This document shows positions 37,095-44,721 of a DNA stretch of 64,000 nt, in pieces. A program made the position numbers and the translations under genes. Position 1 is the first letter of the stretch. Each line of letters begins with the position of its first letter. Source of the DNA: Pseudomonas brassicacearum (GTDB lineage Bacteria; Pseudomonadota; Gammaproteobacteria; Pseudomonadales; Pseudomonadaceae); NCBI RefSeq assembly GCF_003732225.1, contig NZ_MOBJ01000015.1, positions 100,585 to 164,584 of the forward strand, read 5' to 3'. The notes under the pieces were generated by a model. That model saw only the letters and a program-made list of their open reading frames with translations, did not search any database and was not told the DNA's origin.

Positions 37095-39225
37095 CTGGCC
37101 GCGCCACGTACTTGCTTTAAGTCTCTGCCTGCCGCTGGGTTGCGCGATGGCCTGTGGGCCCAACTTTCCGATGCGCTTGCTCGGTGACCGGGCACAGACC
37201 CTGGGCGAATTGCCGGAAGGCAGCTTCCGGTTCGAAGTGAATCGCCTGGGCAAAGCTATCGCCGGTCTGAAACCTGCCGAGACAATGACGGTCGACTACG
37301 TTTACGGCGCTAGCGACGATAGTTATGTGCAGGCGCGAAACACCGCTGAACAGATGGGTTTGAGCGACGCTCAGCGTGCGCAGGTGGTACAACTGCGAAC
37401 GCTGCAGGACGCGCAACAAGTGCAAGCCGAGGGCGCCAGCCTGCCGCCTGAACTCAGCCTGTACACCGCCGGCGCCGTGGCTTTCAACGCGGGCGAACAT
37501 GTGGTGGCGGCGGAGTATTTTCGCAAAGTGCTGGCGCTGCCGGCCGATCAGCGTGCATTGCGCAGCACTTGGGCTGCGTATTCGTTGGGTCGGGCCTTGT
37601 TTGCCATCAGCCAGGAGGCCAATGACCTCGACGAAGCTGGCCGTCGTGAGGCTCTGCAACAGGCCCGACAGGCGTTTGTGCAGACCCGCCAATTGAGTAT
37701 CGAGGGCTTCAGCGACCCTCAAGAGTTGGGCATCGCCAGCCTTGGCGAAGAAGCACGGCTGGTACGTCTGGCGGGCGACTGGAACACCGCCGTCGAGCTT
37801 TACGCAACCCAGAGCCTGCAAGGCTCGCAGGTCGGCTACAGCTCGCTCAAGCAGTTGATGAATGAGCTGGACGCGATGCCGCAGGCGCAGCTCGGCGAGT
37901 TGCTCAAGGGCAAAGCGGTTCAGCAATTGGTCACGGCGGCGCTGATCAGTCATGTCGGCTGGTCATATGGTGAGCAGCCGCCCGCTGAACAAAAAATGAT
38001 CAAGGCGCTGACGGGGAGCACCGTCGGTAGTCTGGATAACGCTGACCGCCTGGCGGCGCTGAATTATCAGATCGGCGACTATGCCACCACTCAAACCCTG
38101 CTCGAACACGCCGGTGACGGCGGCCTGGCCTGGTGGTTGCGAGCCAAAATGGCCTTGCGTCAGGGTGACAAAGCGGCGGCGGCCAGCGCTTATGCCAAGG
38201 CGACCAAAGCCTTCCCGCAGGATGAAAACTGGGGTGAGCGCAGCACCTCCAGCGGCGACTATGAAACGCTCAAACCCGGCTGCCGGGTCGACGGTGAAAG
38301 TGCACTGCTGGCGCTGGACCGTGGCGACTATCTGCAAGCTTTCGAGCAGTTGTATCGCAGCCAGGATCTCTACTGGGAAGACGCGGCCGTGGTGGCGGAG
38401 CGGGTGCTGACCGTCGATGAGCTCAAGCAGTTTGTCGACCGTCAGGTGCCAGCGCCAACACCATTGACCCAGCAGGAACGCGACCGCTATGTGCCGCTGT
38501 CGGTCGCTGCGCGTCTGCGTGATTTGCTCGGGCGTCGACTGTTGCGTGAGGAGCGCTACGACGAAGCGCCGGCCTACTTCGATAATCCGGAGTTGCAAGC
38601 CAAAGCTCGGGGCTACGGACAGTTGCGTCTGGACGCCGAATCTCGCTGGTGGCCAACCCGTCGCGCAGCGGATTATTTCAACGCAGCCTCGATGGCTCGC
38701 AAGTGGGGGATGGAGCTTCTCGGTTACGAAATGGCCCCGGATTACACCACGTTCGACGGTAACTACAGCCTTGAGAAGACTGAACTCAAGGTCGGGCCGC
38801 TGATCACCGAAGGTGAGGTGCAACGCCAGCTGGCCAGCGCAGCCAAACCGGACGAGCGCTTCCACTATCGGTATGTCGCCACGGGGCTGGCCAGCAAGGC
38901 CGCGGACCTGCTGCCCCACAGCAGTCAGGCTTTTGCTGCAGTGCTGTGTACGGCTGCGGGTTGGGGAACCAGTCTTGAGGAAGAAAGCGCCTTCTATCAG
39001 CGCTATGTCAAAGAAGGTCCGTATGTGGATTGGGCGGCGAACTTCGGGCATCAATGCCCTTATCCCGATTTTCAGAGCGCCGATAAACGTTACGTGACCC
39101 AAGCGCTGGAGCCTGTGCGTTCAACCTTGCGGCCGTATAAAAGGTGGATGCAGATCGGCAGTGTAGTGGTCGTCACGGCAATCGCCTTGCTGCTGATCAA
39201 TCGCCGTCGGCGCAAGGCGTCGTAG
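37081..39225 (+). CDS. Large exported protein with a C-terminal membrane anchor, unknown function
   Basis: This 714-residue protein starts at ATG 37081, which has an AAGGAAG site; an in-frame upstream ATG (37063) does not. A signal-like segment (RHVLALSLCLPLGCAMACG) leads a long Ala/Leu-rich helical region with repeated tetratricopeptide-like patterns (AGEHVVAAEYFRKVLALP, GDKAAAASAYAKATKAFP). It ends in one membrane helix followed by RRRRKAS. This fits a periplasmic protein tethered at both ends or only at the C-terminus. It overlaps the DUF3142 gene by 14 bases, so the two probably act together. I do not recognise the family. Confidence 0.72.
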   Translation: MSIRNWPRHVLALSLCLPLGCAMACGPNFPMRLLGDRAQTLGELPEGSFRFEVNRLGKAIAGLKPAETMTVDYVYGASDDSYVQARNTAEQMGLSDAQRAQVVQLRTLQDAQQVQAEGASLPPELSLYTAGAVAFNAGEHVVAAEYFRKVLALPADQRALRSTWAAYSLGRALFAISQEANDLDEAGRREALQQARQAFVQTRQLSIEGFSDPQELGIASLGEEARLVRLAGDWNTAVELYATQSLQGSQVGYSSLKQLMNELDAMPQAQLGELLKGKAVQQLVTAALISHVGWSYGEQPPAEQKMIKALTGSTVGSLDNADRLAALNYQIGDYATTQTLLEHAGDGGLAWWLRAKMALRQGDKAAAASAYAKATKAFPQDENWGERSTSSGDYETLKPGCRVDGESALLALDRGDYLQAFEQLYRSQDLYWEDAAVVAERVLTVDELKQFVDRQVPAPTPLTQQERDRYVPLSVAARLRDLLGRRLLREERYDEAPAYFDNPELQAKARGYGQLRLDAESRWWPTRRAADYFNAASMARKWGMELLGYEMAPDYTTFDGNYSLEKTELKVGPLITEGEVQRQLASAAKPDERFHYRYVATGLASKAADLLPHSSQAFAAVLCTAAGWGTSLEEESAFYQRYVKEGPYVDWAANFGHQCPYPDFQSADKRYVTQALEPVRSTLRPYKRWMQIGSVVVVTAIALLLINRRRRKAS

Positions 39226-39228
39226 GTT

Positions 39229-39858
39229 TCAGGCCTGCTGAACGAACGTCAGGCGCAGCGCAAAACCGATCAGCAGGCTGCCAAACAGCCATTGCTGCAC
39301 GCGCTGCGCTGAAGGGCTGCGTTCCAGCCAGCGGCCAAGCCAGGCGCCGATCAGCGCGTAGCAACTGTCGAACAGCAAGCCGGCGAGCACCAGCAACACG
39401 CCCAGGGTTGCGAACTGCGTCAGCACTGGCCCTGCCTGCGGGTCGATGAACTGTGGCAACAGCACCGAGCAGAACAGCAGCGCCTTGGGATTGAGCAGGT
39501 TGGTCAGCAAGCCGCGCTGGATTGCCTCGCGCCACGCCAGTTTCGAAGCGGTTGTGCCGTTGGCGTTCAGGTTCGGCAGCATGTTCGAGCGCAGGCATTG
39601 AATCCCTAGCCACAGCAGATACGCGGCACCGGCCAGGCGCACCACTTCAAAGGTCCAGGGCGCTGCCTTGAACAGCGTTGCCAGGCCCAGCGCAGCCAGC
39701 GCAACGTGGCAACCCCGAGCAATCGCCAGGCCGATGGCGGTGGCCAGTGCTGCGGCCTTGCCCTGCCGGGCGCCGGTTTGCAGCAGCAGAATCATGTCCG
39801 GACCGGGCAACAGGTAAACCACTGCCAAGGCCAAAAAGAACATCCAGAGTTCTGCCAT
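39229..39858 (-). CDS. LysE/RhtB-family amino-acid exporter
   Basis: This 209-residue inner-membrane protein has about six helices; the conserved N-terminal LLPGPDMILLLQTGARQG is the LysE signature. The start is ATG 39858 (MAELWMFFLALAVVYLLPGPD). It probably exports an amino acid or derivative. An Lrp/AsnC regulator is transcribed divergently 143 bases away and is its likely controller. Confidence 0.9.
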   Translation of the reverse strand: MAELWMFFLALAVVYLLPGPDMILLLQTGARQGKAAALATAIGLAIARGCHVALAALGLATLFKAAPWTFEVVRLAGAAYLLWLGIQCLRSNMLPNLNANGTTASKLAWREAIQRGLLTNLLNPKALLFCSVLLPQFIDPQAGPVLTQFATLGVLLVLAGLLFDSCYALIGAWLGRWLERSPSAQRVQQWLFGSLLIGFALRLTFVQQA

Positions 39859-40001
39859 GTTGCACCCATTCGTTAGCGATTCGGTGATCAAAGTCTATGG
39901 CCGAAGGGCAGGGCAGGTGCTTGCGTAGTAGCGCTTGGAAACAGCTAGACTTGGCAGCTTCTGCCAATCGATGAATAAAAACAGTCAGGAGCTGCCAAAC
40001 C

Positions 40002-40475
40002 ATGAAACTGGACGCCTATGACCGCCGAATCCTCGCCGCGCTGCAACGCGACGGTCGCCTGAGCAACGTGCAACTGGCGGACGAGATCGGCCTGTCAGCT
40101 TCGCCGTGTTTGCGCCGGGTGCGGATGCTGGAAGAGGCCGGAGTGATTCGCGGGTATCAAGCCAACCTGGACCGCGATGAAGTGGGGTTGGGGCTGACGG
40201 TGTTTGTCGGGGTCAAGGTCGAGCGCCACAACGACGAAGAGGCCGAAGCCTTTCGTTTGGCGGTGACGGCATTGCCCGAGGTGATTTCGGCGTTTCTGGT
40301 GTCAGGCGAATCGGATTTTCTGCTGCAAGTGGTGGTGCCGGATTTGCGCGGTTATGAGCGCTTTCTGACTGGCAGCCTGCTCAAGTTGCCGGGTGTGAGT
40401 GATATTCGCAGCAACTTTGCGATTCACACGGTGAAAACCCCAGGGCCATTACCGCTGGGGCATTTACCGAGCTGA
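40002..40475 (+). CDS. Lrp/AsnC-family transcriptional regulator
   Basis: The 157-residue regulator has an N-terminal helix-turn-helix (LDAYDRRILAALQRDGRLSNVQLADEIGLSASPCLRRVRMLE) and a C-terminal RAM ligand domain (VISAFLVSGESDFLLQVVVPDL). It probably senses an amino acid and regulates the divergent LysE exporter. Confidence 0.92.
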   Translation: MKLDAYDRRILAALQRDGRLSNVQLADEIGLSASPCLRRVRMLEEAGVIRGYQANLDRDEVGLGLTVFVGVKVERHNDEEAEAFRLAVTALPEVISAFLVSGESDFLLQVVVPDLRGYERFLTGSLLKLPGVSDIRSNFAIHTVKTPGPLPLGHLPS

Positions 40476-40564
40476 TGCCCTTGCACAGCCCGGCTACGCT
40501 TTATCTTTCTGCTTCATCATTTGTGCCGGTTGGGCGATGGGCGGGGAGCCAAAAAATCACTACC

Positions 40565-40583
40565 ATCGTTATATCGTAACGAT
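40565..40583. promoter_or_regulatory. Zur-box-like palindrome before the SPFH/P-type ATPase operon
   Basis: ATCGTTA-TATCG-TAACGAT is an inverted repeat with 7-base arms, 72 bases before the first ATG of the SPFH operon. Its inner part (CGTTATATCGTAACG) agrees at 11 of 15 positions with the perfect box at 54331. Zur represses zinc-uptake genes when zinc is plentiful, so this suggests zinc control of the operon. Confidence 0.65.
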
Positions 40584-40655
40584 TTGCAAAAAAATGCAAC
40601 GGCCTGGCGATTTATCCACAGGCCTGGCTCACGCAACAACAAGTACTGAGGTGGT

Positions 40656-42629
40656 ATGCAAGTCGATCTGGAGGCTGAGGGGACGAACGTGGAAGGACTG
40701 CCACGTTTTCAGCAGGCGGTGTTTCACGGACGTCGGTTGAAGCGGGTGGGCATCGGCCTGGCGAGTCTCGCAGCAGCAGGATTGTTGTTGGCGTTTTTTG
40801 TCGGGCTGTTTGCACCACAATCGCTCTGGGCGCCACTATTGGTCAGTCAGTCCTCGGCGTTGATCGTGGTGGTGGCCGGTCTGCAATCGGCTTGGTGGAT
40901 CATCCAGTGGCGGGCGCGGGCGCTGGGTGAACCGGTGGTTGTGCTGGCTGCGGAACAGACCGAACCCACCGAGGCGCTCGGCTGGTATGAACGCCTGCTG
41001 ACTCGCATCGGCCAGCGCTGGGTCGGGTTGCTGGCGCAGATCGGCGCACCGACGCTGTGGCTGGCCGGTTGGTCATTGCTGGCGTTGTTCAGCCTCGAAC
41101 AGTTCTGGAACCTGACATTACCTGCTGCTGCGCTGGGCCTCTCGGCCAGCGTTGGGGCGGCAATATCGTTGCTGCTGGCCTTCGGACTGCTGGTGTTCGA
41201 ACGTCAACTGGCCCAGGAAAATCCCGCCGAATGGCCCGAAGCCGGGCAGTTGGCGCAGCTCACTCGCGTGGCGATCATCTGTCTGGTGATCAGCGCATGC
41301 TGCCTGTTGTTCAGCAGCGTAACTGCCGTCTGGCCGGTGCGCCTGGTGGTGTTGATCGGTTTGCTGCCGGGGCTGGTTGCCGCAGAATTGTTGCTGCGCG
41401 CGGTGTTGTCGTTGTTCAGTCCGCGTCGCGATCTGCTCGAACCGACGCTGTTGGCGCGCAGTTTTGTCGCGGACATGTTGCGTTGGCCGCCGCAACCCTT
41501 GCTGGCGTTGCAGCACGAACTGCATAACCGTTTTGGCATCGACCTGCGGCAGATCTGGGCCTTCACTTATATGCGTCGGGCGTTCTTGCCGGTGTTGGCG
41601 GTGGTGCTGGCGGTGGGTTGGTTGTTGACCGGGATTCACGAAATACCGCTGCAAGGGCGGGGGATCTACGAGCGCTTCGGCAAACCGGTGCAGGTCTTTG
41701 GCCCGGGTTTGCATGTCGGCCTGCCTTGGCCATTGGGCCGGGTGCTGAGCGTCGAAAATGGCGTGGTTCACGAATTGGCGACCAGCGTCGGTGATGCGCC
41801 AGCGGCGACGATGGCTGATCCCGCCGAAGGGCCAGCGCCGGCGATTGCCAACCGGTTGTGGGACGCCAGCCACGTGAATGACAAGTCTCAGGTCATTGCC
41901 AGTAGCAGCAACGACAAACAAAGCTTCCAGATCGTCAACATGGATGTGCGTTTCGTCTATCGCATCGGTCTGAGTGATCAGGCTGCGTTGGCGGCGACCT
42001 ACAACAGCGCCGATGTACCGACGCTGATTCGCAGCACCGCCAGCCGGATTCTGGTGCACGACTTCGCCTCGCGGACCCTCGACGGTTTGCTCGGCGCAGA
42101 TCGGGTAGGGCTCGCCGAAGACATTGGTCGTGCGGTACAGGCCGATTTGCAGAAACTCGACAGCGGTGTGGAAATCCTCGCCACGGTGGTCGAAGCGATT
42201 CATCCGCCAGCGGGTGCAGCCAACGCCTATCACGGAGTGCAAGCCGCGCAGATCGGCGCGCAGGCCTTGATCTCGCGTGAGCGCGGTGCGGCTTCCGAGC
42301 AGACCAATCAGGCGCAATTGCAGGCCAGTGTCGCCCATGACCAGGCGCTGGCCACCGCCCGCGAAGTCAACGCCACGGCCCAGGCCGCCGACCTGCGTTT
42401 CGCTGCCGAGCGCAAGGCCTATGCCGCAGCCGGTCGGGCCTTCGTGCTGGAGCAATACTTCGCCCAGCTGAGCCAAGGTTTGGCCGGCGCCAAAGTACTG
42501 GTGCTCGATCATCGTCTGGGCGGTAACAGTACACCGACCATCGACTTACGCAGCTACACGTTACCCGCCACCTTACCGACTGACACTTCGCCGTCACGTC
42601 AACCCGTTCAGTCAGGAGCCGCCAATTGA
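40656..42629 (+). CDS. Polytopic SPFH (HflK-like) membrane protein, metal-ATPase operon
   Basis: This 657-residue protein has about seven predicted membrane segments (near 31-53, 63-84, 130-148, 154-182, 205-225, 229-255 and 310-327), followed by an SPFH domain. That domain begins at LQGRGIYERFGKPVQVFGPGLHVGLPWP (about 332) and continues through an Ala/Gln/Glu-rich coiled region (about 530-605). Typical HflK has only one membrane helix. It overlaps the next SPFH gene by four bases. Comparable proteins lie next to hmtA in P. aeruginosa (PA2434-PA2439 area). It may scaffold or locally regulate the P-type ATPase. Confidence 0.78.
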   Translation: MQVDLEAEGTNVEGLPRFQQAVFHGRRLKRVGIGLASLAAAGLLLAFFVGLFAPQSLWAPLLVSQSSALIVVVAGLQSAWWIIQWRARALGEPVVVLAAEQTEPTEALGWYERLLTRIGQRWVGLLAQIGAPTLWLAGWSLLALFSLEQFWNLTLPAAALGLSASVGAAISLLLAFGLLVFERQLAQENPAEWPEAGQLAQLTRVAIICLVISACCLLFSSVTAVWPVRLVVLIGLLPGLVAAELLLRAVLSLFSPRRDLLEPTLLARSFVADMLRWPPQPLLALQHELHNRFGIDLRQIWAFTYMRRAFLPVLAVVLAVGWLLTGIHEIPLQGRGIYERFGKPVQVFGPGLHVGLPWPLGRVLSVENGVVHELATSVGDAPAATMADPAEGPAPAIANRLWDASHVNDKSQVIASSSNDKQSFQIVNMDVRFVYRIGLSDQAALAATYNSADVPTLIRSTASRILVHDFASRTLDGLLGADRVGLAEDIGRAVQADLQKLDSGVEILATVVEAIHPPAGAANAYHGVQAAQIGAQALISRERGAASEQTNQAQLQASVAHDQALATAREVNATAQAADLRFAAERKAYAAAGRAFVLEQYFAQLSQGLAGAKVLVLDHRLGGNSTPTIDLRSYTLPATLPTDTSPSRQPVQSGAAN

Positions 42630-43666
42630 GCCCGTCGCATTCCCACGAGTCGCATGATCATCACGACCACGCCGGCCATGGCCATGGTGGGCATCATCAC
42701 GGCCACCATCATCACCATGGCGACCCGCAAGAGGCAGGGCCGTTTCCGTGGCGGCGGATGGGCTGGGCGGCGCTGCTGGTGCTGTTTGCCATTGCGGCGG
42801 CGAGCCTGGTGCAAGTGCGCTCGGGCGAGGCGACGGTGATTACCCGTTTCGGCAATCCTTCGCGGGTGCTGCTGGAGCCTGGCCTCGGCTGGCGCTGGCC
42901 GGCACCGTTCGAGGCGGCGATTCCGGTGGACCTGCGACTGCGCACCACCTCCAGCGGGTTGCAGGACGTGGGCACGCGCGATGGTTTGCGGATCATCGTG
43001 CAAGCGTATGTGGCGTGGCAGGTGCAGGGTGATCCGGACAATGTGCAGCGCTTCATGCGTGCCGTGCAGAACCAACCGGACGAAGCGGCACGGCAGATTC
43101 GTACGTTCGTGGGCTCAGCGCTGGAAACCACAGCCAGCAGTTTCGACCTGGCCAATCTGGTGAACACCGACGCCAACCAAGTGCATATCGCCGATTTCGA
43201 GGCGCAATTGCGCAAGCAGATCGATCAGCAACTGCTGACCACCTACGGTGTGCGCGTGTTGCAAGTCGGCATCGAACGGCTGACGTTGCCGTCAGTGACT
43301 CTGACTGCCACCGTCGACCGTATGCGCGCCGAGCGTGAAACCATCGCCACTGAGCGCACGGCCATCGGCAAGCGCGAAGCGGCGCAAATCCGTTCCGCGG
43401 CCGAGCGCGATGCGCGCATCGTCCAGGCTGATGCCACGGTGAAAGCTGCGGACATCGAAGCCCAATCACGGGTTGAAGCCGCGCAAATCTACGGCAAGGC
43501 CTACGCCAGTTCGCCGCAGTTGTACAACTTGCTTCGCTCGCTGGACACCTTGGGCACGGTGGTCACACCGGGCACCAAGTTGATTTTGCGCACCGATGCC
43601 GCGCCTTTCCGGGTGTTGGTCGATGGGCCACCGACGCTGGATAACAAGTCTGGGTCGCAGCCATGA
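42626..43666 (+). CDS. SPFH protein with histidine-rich N-terminal tail
   Basis: This 346-residue protein begins at TTG 42626, inside the TTGA overlap with the upstream stop and after a CAGGAG site. The first 32 residues hold 16 histidines with several Asp/Glu, a likely zinc-binding tail on the cytoplasmic side. A single membrane helix (about 45-64) precedes an SPFH domain (ATVITRFGNPSRVLLEPGLGWRWP) and an Ala/Arg/Glu-rich helical tail. The last bases overlap the third SPFH gene as ATGA. Metal binding is inferred from composition. Confidence 0.82.
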   Translation: MSPSHSHESHDHHDHAGHGHGGHHHGHHHHHGDPQEAGPFPWRRMGWAALLVLFAIAAASLVQVRSGEATVITRFGNPSRVLLEPGLGWRWPAPFEAAIPVDLRLRTTSSGLQDVGTRDGLRIIVQAYVAWQVQGDPDNVQRFMRAVQNQPDEAARQIRTFVGSALETTASSFDLANLVNTDANQVHIADFEAQLRKQIDQQLLTTYGVRVLQVGIERLTLPSVTLTATVDRMRAERETIATERTAIGKREAAQIRSAAERDARIVQADATVKAADIEAQSRVEAAQIYGKAYASSPQLYNLLRSLDTLGTVVTPGTKLILRTDAAPFRVLVDGPPTLDNKSGSQP

Positions 43667-44721
43667 GTGTGGTTCCACGTGGAACAAATGAACTTAGCAG
43701 CCCGTGGATTCAGGCGGGACGCCTGACATTTCTCGCGCTTTATGCAGTAACCGTGTTGGCAGCGTTGGCTTGGGCTTTCTCCAATGTGCGGCAGATTGAT
43801 CCGCAGAATCGCGCCGTGGTGTTGCACTTTGGCGCGCTGGATCGCATTCAGAACGCCGGTTTGCTGTTGGCGTGGCCGCGTCCATTTGAGCAGGTGATTT
43901 TGTTGCCGGCGGCGGATCGGGTGATCGAACGGCGGGTGGAAAATCTGCTGCGTTCTGATGCTGCGCTGCAAGGTGAGCGCGTGGCGAGTTTCGCCACGCC
44001 GCTGAGCGATGCGCTGGCCGGCTCCGGGTATTTGCTCACCGGCGATTCGGGTGTGGTGCAGTTGGACGTTCGGGTGTTTTACAAAGTGACCGAACCTTAC
44101 GCGTTCGTCCTCCAGGGTGAACATGTGCTGCCGGCGCTTGATCGGTTGGTGACCCGCAGTGCGGTGGCGCTGACGGCTGCGCGAGACCTGGACACCATTC
44201 TGGTCGCTCGGCCGGAATTGATCGGTGCCGACAATCAGGCCGCCGAACGTCGCGAACGGCTGCGTGGTGATCTGGTGCAAGGCATCAATCAACGCTTGGC
44301 CGAGCTGGCTACGACGGGGCAGGGCCTGGGTATCGAGGTCGCACGGGTCGATGTGCAATCGAGTTTGCCGGGACCTGCGGTAAACGCTTTCAACGCGGTA
44401 CTGACGGCCAGTCAGCAGGCGGATAAAGCCGTAGCCAACGCTCGCACTGAAGCTGAAAAACTCACCCAGACGGCTAATCAACAAGCTGACCGAACGCTGC
44501 AAGTCGCTCACGCTCAAGCCAGCGAACGGCTGGCCAAAGCGTCGGCAGACACCGCCACGGTGCTCAGCCTGGCGCAGGCGCAACAGCAGGGTACCGATCC
44601 GGAAATGCTCCTGCGAATCTACCGCGAGCGCCTGCCGAAAATTCTCGGTCAGGCCGGTTCGGTTACCACGGTCAACCCTAAAGACGATTCCCGCCTGATC
44701 ATTCAGGGAGCCGAACAATGA
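43663..44721 (+). CDS. SPFH (HflC-like) protein, metal-ATPase operon
   Basis: This 352-residue protein has one N-terminal membrane helix (about 21-41), an SPFH domain (NRAVVLHFGALDRIQNAGLLLAWPRPFEQV) and an Ala/Gln-rich coiled-coil region (QQADKAVANARTEAEKLTQTANQQAD). It probably assembles with the other two SPFH proteins into a membrane ring. Both ends overlap neighbours by four bases. Confidence 0.82.
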   Translation: MSVVPRGTNELSSPWIQAGRLTFLALYAVTVLAALAWAFSNVRQIDPQNRAVVLHFGALDRIQNAGLLLAWPRPFEQVILLPAADRVIERRVENLLRSDAALQGERVASFATPLSDALAGSGYLLTGDSGVVQLDVRVFYKVTEPYAFVLQGEHVLPALDRLVTRSAVALTAARDLDTILVARPELIGADNQAAERRERLRGDLVQGINQRLAELATTGQGLGIEVARVDVQSSLPGPAVNAFNAVLTASQQADKAVANARTEAEKLTQTANQQADRTLQVAHAQASERLAKASADTATVLSLAQAQQQGTDPEMLLRIYRERLPKILGQAGSVTTVNPKDDSRLIIQGAEQ

